A stretch of DNA of 64,000 bases from Mariniflexile litorale (GCF_031128465.2 NZ_CP155618.1:1311501-1375500); one strand, 5' to 3'. Shown: positions 43,829 through 53,762, counted from the stretch's first letter. Notes: generated by a model not told the origin, from the sequence alone. Program-made: numbers and translations.

Positions 43829-43970
43829 ATCTTTAGTGATATTTTAAAAATTAATTGGGTTAATTAATCTCATATGACTCTTATAAATTTGAATATAGTT
43901 TTCAAAATCCATGATGGATAAAGTAAAACTTATTTGAAATATAAATCAACTATTAACACATTGTAATTAT

Positions 43971-44554
43971 ATGATGGATCCAAATGAATATACGTTTGAT
44001 TTTTAAAAAATTTTATTTGGAAATTACAGCCTTCTAATTTATGTCGAAATCATAATACGAGTTCTCATAATTATGGGTTATACTATTTCCATTATTAATT
44101 GGATAGGAAAACGTGTTGTAGGGGCTTAGGTAGTGCCGACATTTTAATTGTTGTAGCTATGGGGAGTGCCGTAGGTGATGCTATGTTTTATCCTTCAATA
44201 CCTTTGTCAGTTTCCCTGTTAGTTATTACTTTAATTGCTGCTTTACAAAAGTTTTATGTACACCTATGTATAAAGTCTGAATCCGTTAGAAAAAAAACGC
44301 ATCCTAAGGTTATGAAACTAGTAGAACATGGAAAATTGTTATATGAAAACTTTTCAGACGATCAAATTGACAAATATGAAGTATATATGCTCTTGAGGGA
44401 ATCTGGAATTAAATTTCTATCGGAAGTTGAACATGCTTATTATGAACAATCAGGAAAGTTGAGTATCTATAAATATGAAAATCCCATATTGGAAAATTCC
44501 ATTCTTCCAGAGCATCTACCAAACCATCAAACGTTTCCCCATAATTCCAAATAA
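43971..44554 (+). pseudogene. DUF421 (YetF-like) membrane protein gene, inactivated by stop and frameshift
   Basis: The frame opens at ATG 43971 with MMDPNEYTFDF, then meets TAA at 44004-44006, where the family normally continues. It resumes as KILFGNYSLLIYVEIIIRVL (TM1) and INWIGKRVVG, then breaks at GGGG (44121-44124). Adding one G would join it to GLGSADILIVVAMGSAVGDAM in the next frame, which runs to the stop at 44554. The joined protein would be about 195 residues, as normal for DUF421: three TM helices and a small C-terminal domain. An ATG at 44099 opens the last part but starts with non-family residues. Two lesions make a sequencing error less likely than true decay. Confidence 0.82.
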
Positions 44555-44632
44555 ACACTTTGATTATAAGAGTCTGATGAAGCAAAAATTGACCTCTAGG
44601 TTCTCTTTTAGTAGTAATTATGAAGTGCTTTC

Positions 44633-45904
44633 TTAAACAATTGATTTAATAAAATTTAAATCACGTTTATTACTAATTGATGCTTCTGCGTCTAAAATTA
44701 GATTCGCAATTTCTTCATCTAAAACCTCTTGGTACTTTTTATTTTCTTCTTTTATAATATTTTTTAAATGTAAAAGCATCATTAGCAGTTTTTCTACAAC
44801 AACAACATCATGTTTACAATAGGTTCTTAATTCTGCCATAACCTGAAAAATCAAAGTCTTAAAATTAACAGTAGCCATAGACACATAAGCAACTTCGCTT
44901 ATATAACTAAGACTTTTATCATTTTTATGTATCCGTAATGAAAATAACTGAGATAAGTAATCAATGGCATTTAAAGCAGTTCCTGGGTCATTAATACCTG
45001 GTGACATGGCTTTAACAGCAACCTCTGTAATCTGTTTAAATGCCAACACATAATTATCTTCAACGACTTCACTTTTAGAAAAATCAAAATGCTCAGTAAT
45101 TCTATCTATGACATCATCATCTAACTGTTTTTCGCTTTTAAAAATGATATTTTCTTCAGAAACAAACAATCCTTTAATAACCATGACATCTATTCTCACG
45201 TTTTGCGCTTTAGCAATTTTAGCAATATTCTCTACGGAAACATTTTGCAAGTAGCCTGATTTTTTCGATTTATATACTTGCCATGAATTGGATGATGCGA
45301 AATCACCTTCTTTATATTTTTCATTTTCAATTAAATATAACATCCTATGCTTGGAAACATTGAAAATCTTATCCAAAATATTATTAATTTGAATTTCCTG
45401 AGAAATAGAATGAATAAAATAAATGAAAGCAGCAAGGCAATTTACCATGAATAAAATAGCAAAAAGCACCGCAAAACCTGGCAACTGATACTTGTCTCCA
45501 TCGGGTTCAATATAAACTAAAATAAAAGTACAATAGAGTATCGATGCAATATAAAAACCCAAAATTATTTGATGTCTTTTATTACTAATTAGACCTGGTA
45601 ATAATCGGGGTGAGAAATTACTAGAAGCTTGGTTCAATAATATCATTACCATTGAAAAGCTAAAAACCATAATGGAAATAAGTCCAGCAATGAAAGTGGT
45701 TAATAGACTTCTTGCCGTTTCCGTATTATTTATAACTAATGCAGGAAATGTTTCCAGAAGATATTTAGAAATCCCTTTTTCTTCAAGATAAATCATAGCA
45801 TAGGTGAAAATCAAACCTAAAACAGCTAAAAGCGTAGGATAGAAAGCTATTTTATCGGTTAGTCGATAAATTTTTCTAATTAAGAAAAGTATTTTGTCTT
45901 TCAT
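44633..45904 (-). CDS. DUF2254 family membrane protein
   Basis: A 423-residue inner-membrane protein. It has about four TM segments in the first 160 residues (FYPTLLAVLGLIFTYAMIYLEEK, LLTTFIAGLISIMVFSFSMVMILL near 67-90, IILGFYIASILYCTFILVYI near 115-134, VLFAILFMVNCLAAFIYFIHS near 147-167), then a long cytoplasmic part. Family marks are NQASSNFSPRLLPGLI near 92-107 and AVKAMSPGINDPGTALNAIDYL near 300-321. The function of DUF2254 is not known. It ends 79 bp from the DUF421 pseudogene, convergent with it. Confidence 0.88.
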   Translation of the reverse strand: MKDKILFLIRKIYRLTDKIAFYPTLLAVLGLIFTYAMIYLEEKGISKYLLETFPALVINNTETARSLLTTFIAGLISIMVFSFSMVMILLNQASSNFSPRLLPGLISNKRHQIILGFYIASILYCTFILVYIEPDGDKYQLPGFAVLFAILFMVNCLAAFIYFIHSISQEIQINNILDKIFNVSKHRMLYLIENEKYKEGDFASSNSWQVYKSKKSGYLQNVSVENIAKIAKAQNVRIDVMVIKGLFVSEENIIFKSEKQLDDDVIDRITEHFDFSKSEVVEDNYVLAFKQITEVAVKAMSPGINDPGTALNAIDYLSQLFSLRIHKNDKSLSYISEVAYVSMATVNFKTLIFQVMAELRTYCKHDVVVVEKLLMMLLHLKNIIKEENKKYQEVLDEEIANLILDAEASISNKRDLNFIKSIV

Positions 45905-46044
45905 CCCGTTAACTTTATATATTCAAAGATAAGTCTGTCTCATCAGCAATTTGGCTGTAAGTAGAATTTTTTACATAAAAACGAAATATAAATTTCCCTT
46001 CCACTAAAAAACTAGACAGCTCATGAAAGTTCCATGTCAACGAA

Positions 46045-47085
46045 TTAAGTCGCTGGATTCGGAATTTGAGCATGAACTGCATTAATCTGTTCAAGAACCT
46101 CATCATTTAAAGTGATATTTACAGAATCGATATTTTCTTTAAGTTGCTCTAAATTTGTAGCACCAATAATATTACTGGTTACAAACGGTTGTTGGTTTAC
46201 AAAGGCTAAACTCATTTGTGCTAAAGTCATACCATTATTTTCTGCTATTTTAAGGTAACGTTTGGTTGCTTCTGTACTTTGCTCACTGCTATAACGGACA
46301 AATCTCGGAAACAATTTTAACCTTGCATTATCTGCCGCTGTACCTTTAACATACTTTCCGGAAAGCACTCCAAATGCCATGGGAGAATAAGCTAACAAAC
46401 CTAAATTTTCACGTATAGATATTTCTGCCATATCACCTTCAAAAATTCGGTTTATTAATGAGTAGGCATTTTGTATGGTTTTCATTCGAGGTAAGCTATG
46501 TATTTTAGATTCTTCTAAATAACGCATCGCTCCCCATGCCTTTTCGTTAGACATACCAACTTGACGAATTTTACCTGCTTTAATTTGACCTTCAAGCTCT
46601 AGTAATACTTCATTAAAATTATCGGTCCATTCATCGTTAGGGTTGTGCTTATAGTCTCGTGTGCTAAACGTATTGGTTTCACGCTCTGGCCAATGTATTT
46701 GATATAAATCGATATAATCAGTTTGCAAACGTTTTAACTCATTGTCTATGGCTTCTTTAATGGTTACTGAACTTAGACCTGTTGTTCTGATATGTGCTGT
46801 ATAATCGCTTGGGCGACCTACAATTTTGCTTGCCAAGACCACTTTATCGCGATTGCCTGTCTTTTGTAACCATGTACCAATAATTTTACTAGTTTTTCCT
46901 TGCGTTTCTGGGCTTGCAGGCACTGGGTACATTTCTGCTGTATCAATAAAATTAACACCTTGTTCTAGGGCATAATCTAATTGGGCATGCCCTTCATCTT
47001 CGGTATTTTGATTTCCCCAGGTCATGGTACCTAAACATATTTTACTAACTTTTATATCGGTTTTTGGTAATTTGGTATATTTCAT
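46045..47085 (-). CDS. tas: NADP(H)-dependent aldo-keto reductase (Tas-like)
   Basis: A 346-residue TIM-barrel reductase, the same length as E. coli Tas and very similar in pattern from MKYTKLPKTDIKVSKICLGT to IESVNITLN-like segments near the C-terminus. The AKR tetrad is D48, Y53, K87 and H131 (DTAEMYPV, ASKIVG, YQIHWPE). The NADP-binding helix motif near the end includes NIIGATNLEQLKENI. Substrate unknown. Its upstream side holds an intergenic region of 240 bp with a hairpin and a long inverted repeat. Confidence 0.92.
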   Translation of the reverse strand: MKYTKLPKTDIKVSKICLGTMTWGNQNTEDEGHAQLDYALEQGVNFIDTAEMYPVPASPETQGKTSKIIGTWLQKTGNRDKVVLASKIVGRPSDYTAHIRTTGLSSVTIKEAIDNELKRLQTDYIDLYQIHWPERETNTFSTRDYKHNPNDEWTDNFNEVLLELEGQIKAGKIRQVGMSNEKAWGAMRYLEESKIHSLPRMKTIQNAYSLINRIFEGDMAEISIRENLGLLAYSPMAFGVLSGKYVKGTAADNARLKLFPRFVRYSSEQSTEATKRYLKIAENNGMTLAQMSLAFVNQQPFVTSNIIGATNLEQLKENIDSVNITLNDEVLEQINAVHAQIPNPAT

Positions 47086-47171
47086 TTTAGATTTTTAGAA
47101 CGACGCTCTTTATTAGATACTAAGACCCTTAGATTGTTAATGATTTTATTAGATAAGACGTTAAAGATAAA

Positions 47172-47206
47172 AAACCTTTCAAAGTTATAATAACTTTGAA
47201 AGGTTT
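47172..47206. terminator. Hairpin between tas-like and ompA-like genes
   Basis: AAACCTTTCAAAGTTA (47172-47187) and TAACTTTGAAAGGTTT (47191-47206) form a 16-bp perfect stem with loop TAA. A/T runs flank both sides. It lies 120 bases after the OmpA-like gene stop and upstream of the tas-like gene on the same (minus) strand, so it probably ends the OmpA transcript. Confidence 0.75.
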
Positions 47207-47228
47207 AAAACTATGTAATTAATTTAAT

Positions 47229-47320
47229 CGTCTTTGTGAAAAGTGTGAGACAAAGCAATCTGTTTTTTAAATTAACTTCAACGTTAAAATTATGAGATTG
47301 CTTCGTGTCTCACCATGACG
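47229..47320. repeat. Long imperfect inverted repeat downstream of the OmpA-like gene
   Basis: GTGAGACAAAGCAATCT (47245-47261) pairs with AGATTGCTTCGTGTCTCAC (47295-47313), apart from one small bulge/mismatch; CGTC (47229) and GACG (47317) extend it outward. The right arm has the GAGATTGCTTCGT...ATGACG form that recurs between genes in many bacterial genomes. It may be a dispersed palindromic repeat or an extra stem at the mRNA end. Confidence 0.65.
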
Positions 47321-47325
47321 AGATT

Positions 47326-48285
47326 TTAATTGTCTTTCAACAACTTAGATAACTCGTCTAACTTAGGTGTTAAAATAACTTCTATACGTCTGTTTTTTGC
47401 TTTGCCTTCTGGCGTATCGTTGGTTGCAACAGGTGCATATTCACCACGACCTGCAGCAGTTAAATTTTCTGGATTTATAGCATCGTTTTCTCTTAAAATA
47501 TTAACGATGGCCGTTGCCCGTTTGGTTGATAAATCCCAATTATTAGTTATCTGACCATTTGCTTGGTATGGCACGTTATCGGTATGTCCTTCAATTAAAA
47601 CGGCTATGTCTGGGTTCGTTCCTAACACAGTTCCTAATTGTTGCACAGCTCTTTTACCTTCGGTTCCAACAGCCCAACTTCCTGAGTTAAATAAAAGTTT
47701 GTTTTCCATAGAAACATACACTTTACCATCACGTTGTTCTACGGTTAACCCCTTACCTTCAAAATCTGTTAAAGCTTTAGAAATAGCATCTTTTAAAGCG
47801 GTCATAGCTGCATCTTTATCTGATATTACTTTTTCTAACTCAGCAACACGATTTGAACGGTCTTGAAGTTCTTTTTTAAGTTTTTCTAAACGTTGGTTCT
47901 CGTCTGCCAATGCTTGTTCTTTAGCTTCTAACTCTGCTAATAACTCTCTATTTTTCTGAGAATTTGCTGAAATCGCTGCAGAACTGTTTTTCTCCAACGC
48001 ATCGTAAGATGCTTTTAATGCATCTAAGTTTGCTTTTGTCGCATCATAGTCACTCTGCAATCTGTCACGATTTGCAACCGCCTCTTTGTAAGCTGCTTTC
48101 AGTTGCTTTAATTCGTTTTCGGCAGTCGTTTTTAGATATGCTAACTCTTCATTTTCATCTGAAAGTTTTCTGTTTTCTTTTTTTAAATTGGCATACTTCG
48201 CTTCTAATTCTTTATAAATTTTAGGAGATACACATGAAGCAGCGAACACTAATGTTAAGGCAACTAAGGAAATTTTTTTTATCAT
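47326..48285 (-). CDS. OmpA-family lipoprotein with coiled-coil
   Basis: A 319-residue outer-membrane lipoprotein (lipobox AASC, lipidated Cys 18). A long charged coiled-coil covers about 25-165 (YANLKKENRKLSDENEELA to ELEKVISDKDAAMTALKDAI). The C-terminal OmpA domain (about 195-315) binds peptidoglycan: VLIEGHTDNVPYQANGQ near 232-248 and LSTKRATAIVNILREN and AAGRGEYAPVATNDTPEGKAKNRRIEV. It probably links the outer membrane to the cell wall. It has a short gap (41 bp) to xth upstream. Confidence 0.93.
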   Translation of the reverse strand: MIKKISLVALTLVFAASCVSPKIYKELEAKYANLKKENRKLSDENEELAYLKTTAENELKQLKAAYKEAVANRDRLQSDYDATKANLDALKASYDALEKNSSAAISANSQKNRELLAELEAKEQALADENQRLEKLKKELQDRSNRVAELEKVISDKDAAMTALKDAISKALTDFEGKGLTVEQRDGKVYVSMENKLLFNSGSWAVGTEGKRAVQQLGTVLGTNPDIAVLIEGHTDNVPYQANGQITNNWDLSTKRATAIVNILRENDAINPENLTAAGRGEYAPVATNDTPEGKAKNRRIEVILTPKLDELSKLLKDN

Positions 48286-48326
48286 TTTTTTAATTTCTTA
48301 ATAGGTTTGGTTATAATAAATGGGGT

Positions 48327-49091
48327 TTAATTTTCAATTTCTAATAAAATAGGACAATGGTCGCTATGTACAGCGTCTGACAGTATAACGGCTCTTTTTA
48401 TCTTTTCTTGTATGGCATTTGAAACCATGGCATAATCTAATCGCCAACCTTTGTTGTTTGCTCTTGAATTAGCTCGGTAACTCCACCACGTATACTGATG
48501 AGGTTCTTTATTTAAATGCCTGAAAGAATCTGTAAATCCGTTATCAATAAATGCGCCAATCCATTGGCGCTCTACCGGCAAAAAACCAGATGTATTACTT
48601 AAACCTTTAGGATTATGAATATCAATTTCTTCGTGACAAATATTATAATCGCCACAAATAATTAAATTTGGAATCTCTTTTTTAAGAGTACTTATATAAT
48701 CTTGAAACATATCCATATACTCAAATTTATGGTCTAATCTAGCATCATTGGTTCCTGAAGGCAAATATAAACTCATTACCGAAACCCCATCAAAATCGGC
48801 TCTAAGGTTGCGACCTTCAAAATCCATCGAAGCAATTCCCGTGCCGTATTCTACATGGTTAGGTTTTATTTTACTTAAAATAGCAACACCGCTATAACCT
48901 TTTTTTTGCGCACTAAACCAATAGTTGTAAATGTAGCCTGCTTCAACAAAAATATCTAAATTTAACTGTTCTTTTAAAGCTTTAATTTCTTGTAAGCAAA
49001 TCACATCAGGGTTGGCACTTTTCAACCAATCTATAAACCCTTTATTGAGGGCTGCTCGAATACCATTTACGTTATATGAGATTATTTTCAT
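48327..49091 (-). CDS. xth: Exodeoxyribonuclease III
   Basis: AP endonuclease and 3'-5' exonuclease of base-excision repair. The 254-residue protein of the endonuclease/exonuclease/phosphatase fold starts MKIISYNVNGIRAALNKGF, with the metal Glu in CLQEIKAL (33-40). Other motifs are GYSGVAILSKIKP near 64-76, LIICGDYNICHEEIDIHNPKG near 144-164, the FTDSFRHLNKE segment, and the catalytic His in DAVHSDHCPILLEI near the end. Length and motif order are standard. Confidence 0.96.
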   Translation of the reverse strand: MKIISYNVNGIRAALNKGFIDWLKSANPDVICLQEIKALKEQLNLDIFVEAGYIYNYWFSAQKKGYSGVAILSKIKPNHVEYGTGIASMDFEGRNLRADFDGVSVMSLYLPSGTNDARLDHKFEYMDMFQDYISTLKKEIPNLIICGDYNICHEEIDIHNPKGLSNTSGFLPVERQWIGAFIDNGFTDSFRHLNKEPHQYTWWSYRANSRANNKGWRLDYAMVSNAIQEKIKRAVILSDAVHSDHCPILLEIEN

Positions 49092-49260
49092 TTACTATGT
49101 TTTAATGAGATCCCAACCTGTGTTGGAATAACACGTTTTAAAAAACGAGTTAATTTCAGCTAAAATAAATAATGCGTTACTTTTACACTATTATTTTACA
49201 GCACATTTAACAAAAACTATTAACAAAATATTTTAAACTATTTTGAAGTTTAAGTATATA

Positions 49261-52200
49261 ATGAAGTTTACAATCTATCTTTTTGTCTTTTTTATGGGGT
49301 TTTGTGGATTTTCACAAAATCAAGTTTCTAACTATAGAACTAAAAAAGTTGCTGTAAAAGATACTATTGTAATTGACAGCGTAAGTATTAATTCGAATCA
49401 TTTTTCAATTCAAACTATAAACAATGTAAATATTGATGCTTCATTTTATGAAGTTAATTTTGGGAAAGCACTTTTAAAATTTTTAAAACCTATTGAAACC
49501 GATTCTATCATCATCAATTATTTAAAATATCCAGAATTTTTAACCAAAACTTATAGGCAATTAGATGATGCTATTATTGTTGAAAAAACTGATAACATTC
49601 AAAAACTTTACCAACTCTCCCAGACTAACGATACTAAAAATTACATTCCATTTGATGGTTTAACGACTTCTGGAAGTATTTCTCGAGGTGTTACAGTTGG
49701 AAATAACCAAAATTCCGTTTTAAATAGTGAATTAGACCTTCAAATTTCAGGGAAACTTAGTGAGAAAATATCACTTCGGGCCTCTATTCAAGACGCGAAT
49801 ATTCCATTACAAGAAAGTGGCTACAGCCAACGCCTGGATGAATTCGATCAAGTTTTTATTGAACTCTACAGCGACCGTTGGAATGTACGTGCGGGCGATA
49901 TCGATTTACAAAACAGCAATTCTTATTTTGCTAGCTTTTCTAAACGTGTTCAAGGGTTGTCAGTAAACGCCACTTTCGGTGACAAGGAAACCAAAACAGA
50001 CGTCTTTGCCGCTGGTGCTTTGGTACGCGGGCAGTTTACCAGAAGCCAGTTTAAGGCACAAGAAGGCAATCAAGGGCCTTACAAGTTACAAGGACAAAAT
50101 GGTGAATTGTTTGTGCTTATTGTTTCAGGTAGCGAAACAGTTTATGTAAACGGTGTTGCGGCGCAACGCGGTGAAGATAAAGATTATATTATCGATTATA
50201 ATGCAGGTGAAATTATTTTCAATTCTACATTTCCTATCACTTCTGAAATGCGTATTACCGTCGATTATCAATACAGCGAACGTAATTATTCTCGTTTAGT
50301 CGCCTATGGCGGTGGCAATTTCAAGAGTAATAAACTGAATATTGGTGTTTCGGTGTATTCTGAAAATGATGCTAAAAATCAGCCATTACAACAAAATTTA
50401 TCAGAAGCACAAGTTCAAATACTTTCGGAAGCAGGAGATGATAGAACACAAATGGTAGCTCCCTCTGAAATTGAAGAAAGCATCAATGAAAATCGTATTC
50501 TATATAAGAAAGAACTTGTTGGTGCTGTTGAAACCTTTGTGTTTTCGAATAATCCAGACGACACCCTATACCGCGTCACGTTTTCTCAAGTGGGCACGAA
50601 CCAAGGGGACTATATTTTACAAAGCACCAATGCTATTAATAATATTTACGAATATGCAGGACCATTACAAGGAAATTACGCTCCCATAATTCAATTAATT
50701 GCACCAACAAAACTTCAAATAGCAGTAGTGAATGGAGACTATACACCTACCGAAAAGACTGATATAGGCTTTGAAATAGCCGCAAGTAAAAACGATTTAA
50801 ACTTGTTTTCAAGTTTAGACGATTCAAATAATGATGGGCTGGCTGGAAAACTTAAATTTTCTCAAAGTATTATTAAGAATGATAGTTTATGGAATTTAAA
50901 GGTTTTTGCAGATGCCGATTATATTCAACAAAATTTCAAAACAATCGAACGTTTATATAATGCTGAATTTAACAGAGATTGGAATCTAGATGATGCTTCT
51001 GCAACAATTTCAACCATCGATTTTGGAAATCAAACGTTGCTAACCTCTGGTTTAAATTTGAACCATCCTGAAAAAGGAAACGCAACCTATCAATTTGAAC
51101 ATTTAGGTTATTCTGAAAATTTTAATGGAAACCGTCATATATTCAACACCTATTTGATACTTGATAAATTTAGAATTGCTTCATATTCTAGTTTTTTAAA
51201 TGCCAATTCAAGCCTAAATAACTCCACATTTTTACGATCGGCAAACACCATTACCTACAGTATGAATAAAAGTTGGCTAGGCACTAAAATAGCTATTGAA
51301 GACAACGAACAAAAAACTATAGACACACAAGAATTGACTGATTTAAGTCAGAAATTTAAATCGTATGAATTATTTTTTGGTGTTGGTGATAGCATCAAAA
51401 TTTTTACTGAAATTGGTTATAAAAACAGAGTAAATGATAGTATTAGAAATAATCAATTACAAAAAGTAAACACATCCAACACCTTTTATTTAGATACACG
51501 ACTTATTCAAAACAGCAATACAAACTTAGCTTTGTATGCTAATTATAGAACTTTAAAAAGTGAAGATAAAACTATAAATGATGAACAATCTATAAATTCC
51601 CGTTTGCAGTTTAACCAAAAGCTTTTTAAACAATTAGTGCAATGGAATACTCTATTTGAAACCAACTCAGGAAGTTTGCCACAACAGGATTTTACGTATG
51701 TTGAAGTAGAACCAGGACAAGGCACCTACACATGGATTGATTATAACGAAAACGGCATTCAAGAATTAGAAGAATTTGAAATCGCACAATTTCAAGATCA
51801 AGGCAAATACATTCGAGTACTGTTACCCAATCAAATTTATATAAAAACGCATCAAAATAGGTTAAGTCAAACACTTACTATCAATCCCGCAAAGTGGGCT
51901 GTAAGCGAGAATAAAACTCAAAAATTCTGGTCGCATTTTTACAACCAAACCAGTTATTTGGTTGATAGAAAATTAAAACGTGAAGGTGGTAGTTTTAACT
52001 TGAATCCATTTGAAAATGATGAAGAAAACCAATTAGGGCTTCAATTGAACTTTAGAAATGTGTTATTTTTTAATCGGGGAAAACAAAATTACACAACGTC
52101 TTACACCTTCCTTTCTAACAAAACTCGAAATATTTTATCTATTGGGTTTATTGAAAACGGATTGAAAAGCCATCAGTTTAATTTCAATCATAAAATTGCT

Positions 52201-52683
52201 GAAAGTTGGCTAATAACCTTTCGATCTGATTTTGAAAACAATAAAAGTTTAAGTGAAAATTTCGTAAGCAAAAATTACAATTTTGATGAAACACGATTAA
52301 ACCCCAAATTATCGTATTTATTTAATGATAATTCTAGATTTGACATATTCTATCAACATGCCAGCAAAGAGAATACTATAGGAGGTTTAGAAACTTTAAA
52401 ACAGCAAAAATATGGGACTTCATTTACGTTTTCTGGAAGTCAAAAAAATTCTATTATAGGTGAGTTCAACTTCTTCTCTAACAAATTTAACGGCAGTGCG
52501 AATACACCTGTATCATATCAAATGTTAGAAGGATTGCAACCTGGTAAAAACTTTACTTGGAGCGTATTAGCACAAAAGAAACTAACTGATTTTTTAGACC
52601 TCAACCTAAGTTATTTTGGGAGAAAAACCAAAACTAGCAAAACCATTCACACAGGAACAGTACAATTGAAAGCCTATTTTTAA
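49261..52683 (+). CDS. Very large outer-membrane beta-rich protein, unknown function
   Basis: I choose ATG 49261 (MKFTIYLFVFFMGFCGFSQ), which begins a clean signal peptide; a TTG at 49243 would add six residues. The 1140-residue protein has a globular N-terminus (about 25-140), then long stretches of alternating residues with antiparallel-strand pattern (SGKLSEKISLRASIQDANIPL, KSWLGTKIAIEDNEQKTI), and ends FHTGTVQLKAYF-like with aromatic residues, suggesting a large barrel or beta-helix. Around residue 823 an EF-hand-like acidic loop reads WIDYNENGIQELEEFEIAQF. Similar proteins occur beside xth in other flavobacteria as far as I recall. No function is assigned. Confidence 0.7.
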   Translation: MKFTIYLFVFFMGFCGFSQNQVSNYRTKKVAVKDTIVIDSVSINSNHFSIQTINNVNIDASFYEVNFGKALLKFLKPIETDSIIINYLKYPEFLTKTYRQLDDAIIVEKTDNIQKLYQLSQTNDTKNYIPFDGLTTSGSISRGVTVGNNQNSVLNSELDLQISGKLSEKISLRASIQDANIPLQESGYSQRLDEFDQVFIELYSDRWNVRAGDIDLQNSNSYFASFSKRVQGLSVNATFGDKETKTDVFAAGALVRGQFTRSQFKAQEGNQGPYKLQGQNGELFVLIVSGSETVYVNGVAAQRGEDKDYIIDYNAGEIIFNSTFPITSEMRITVDYQYSERNYSRLVAYGGGNFKSNKLNIGVSVYSENDAKNQPLQQNLSEAQVQILSEAGDDRTQMVAPSEIEESINENRILYKKELVGAVETFVFSNNPDDTLYRVTFSQVGTNQGDYILQSTNAINNIYEYAGPLQGNYAPIIQLIAPTKLQIAVVNGDYTPTEKTDIGFEIAASKNDLNLFSSLDDSNNDGLAGKLKFSQSIIKNDSLWNLKVFADADYIQQNFKTIERLYNAEFNRDWNLDDASATISTIDFGNQTLLTSGLNLNHPEKGNATYQFEHLGYSENFNGNRHIFNTYLILDKFRIASYSSFLNANSSLNNSTFLRSANTITYSMNKSWLGTKIAIEDNEQKTIDTQELTDLSQKFKSYELFFGVGDSIKIFTEIGYKNRVNDSIRNNQLQKVNTSNTFYLDTRLIQNSNTNLALYANYRTLKSEDKTINDEQSINSRLQFNQKLFKQLVQWNTLFETNSGSLPQQDFTYVEVEPGQGTYTWIDYNENGIQELEEFEIAQFQDQGKYIRVLLPNQIYIKTHQNRLSQTLTINPAKWAVSENKTQKFWSHFYNQTSYLVDRKLKREGGSFNLNPFENDEENQLGLQLNFRNVLFFNRGKQNYTTSYTFLSNKTRNILSIGFIENGLKSHQFNFNHKIAESWLITFRSDFENNKSLSENFVSKNYNFDETRLNPKLSYLFNDNSRFDIFYQHASKENTIGGLETLKQQKYGTSFTFSGSQKNSIIGEFNFFSNKFNGSANTPVSYQMLEGLQPGKNFTWSVLAQKKLTDFLDLNLSYFGRKTKTSKTIHTGTVQLKAYF

Positions 52684-52750
52684 AAATTACAATTCCGGCA
52701 AGATTTTGAAAACCTTGTAAGTTTTAAGTACTTAGACTCCTAAAATTATA

Positions 52751-53680
52751 TTAAAAGGTTAATACGTCTATTTTTTCAAAAACACCTATAATAACTTTTA
52801 CAGCTTCTATATAAAATTCTGGTTGAATATTTTCGTAATCATCAGTTGGTTCGTGGTAATCTTCATGATCATCTACTCCAAAATATAAAAACGGAATGCC
52901 TTTTTTGTGAAATGATGCATGATCTGAAGCATCAGTCCAATTGTCTTTCCAGTTTCCTTCATCATGACCTGTTAAAAGATTTATTTTTTTGGAATAGGTA
53001 TAATTCATAATAACCTTTTTCAAAGTTTCATTATGAGCTGTACCAACTGCAAACAGCTCCTTTTTATCACTTCTACTAATCATATCCATATTAAGATTAA
53101 CCATTATTTGTTTAGAAGGAATAATAGAGTGACTTACAAAATATTTAGAACCTTGCAGCCCTAATTCTTCAGCATCAAAAGCTGCTAAAATAACAGAATG
53201 CTTGGGTGGATTGTTTATAAAATATTCTGCAAAACTGAATAAGGCACTCACACCCGATGCGTTATCATCGGCGCCATTGTAAATTTGCCCTTTTTTACTA
53301 CCTTCATGATCGTAATGGGCACTTATAACAATATAGTTTTCTGGGTATAAAGACCCTTTTATTAATCCTAAAACATTCACGCCATTATAATGTTTACCTT
53401 CTGAATTAAACGAAAAGGTTTGTTGATAGCCTTTTGTTAATGGTAAAACAGAGGTTGCCATAAACTGATTAATAATATAAATCTTTGCTTTTTCCCCACC
53501 ATTTGTTTCCGTCCTTCTTCCTTCAAAAGCATCAGACGATAAGATTTTTATATGCTTAAGTAAATTCGAATCAACAAATGACGTTTTTTTTATCGAATCA
53601 TTAATAGAGTGTGATTGCCCATTAACATTAAGAAAGACAAGCAAACAAATAATACTTATAAGAATATTTTTTTTCATCAA
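52751..53680 (-). CDS. M28-family zinc peptidase, exported
   Basis: A 309-residue secreted aminopeptidase-like protein with a signal peptide (MMKKNILISIICLLVFLNVNG, cut near 22). The M28 zinc ligands are visible in order: HYDHEGSK (near 122) , NGADDNASGVSALFSFAEYF (near 137-156), FDAEELGLQGSKYF (near 168-181), DMISRSD (near 200) and the final His in YHEPTDDYENI. The motif DEE-like DAEEL has the general base Glu. It probably cuts N-terminal residues from peptides outside the inner membrane. It is separated from sdhB by a terminator. Confidence 0.93.
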   Translation of the reverse strand: MMKKNILISIICLLVFLNVNGQSHSINDSIKKTSFVDSNLLKHIKILSSDAFEGRRTETNGGEKAKIYIINQFMATSVLPLTKGYQQTFSFNSEGKHYNGVNVLGLIKGSLYPENYIVISAHYDHEGSKKGQIYNGADDNASGVSALFSFAEYFINNPPKHSVILAAFDAEELGLQGSKYFVSHSIIPSKQIMVNLNMDMISRSDKKELFAVGTAHNETLKKVIMNYTYSKKINLLTGHDEGNWKDNWTDASDHASFHKKGIPFLYFGVDDHEDYHEPTDDYENIQPEFYIEAVKVIIGVFEKIDVLTF

Positions 53681-53708
53681 ATAATTTTTTGTTACTAAAT
53701 CTAAACAA

Positions 53709-53734
53709 AAAACCCAAGCAAAAGCTTGGGTTTT
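53709..53734 (-). terminator. Intrinsic terminator of sdhCAB
   Basis: AAAACCCAAGC (53709-53719) and GCTTGGGTTTT (53724-53734) form an 11-bp perfect stem with loop AAAA; on the minus strand a T-run follows. It lies 29 bases after the sdhB stop. Confidence 0.9.
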
Positions 53735-53762
53735 ATTTATTATCGATGAAAGGAATTTATTA

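Noticed and set aside
44099-44554. Intact 151-residue DUF421-like gene starting at ATG 44099
   Set aside because: Its first residues do not match the family, while the missing TM1 is readable upstream in another frame, so it is the tail of a pseudogene.
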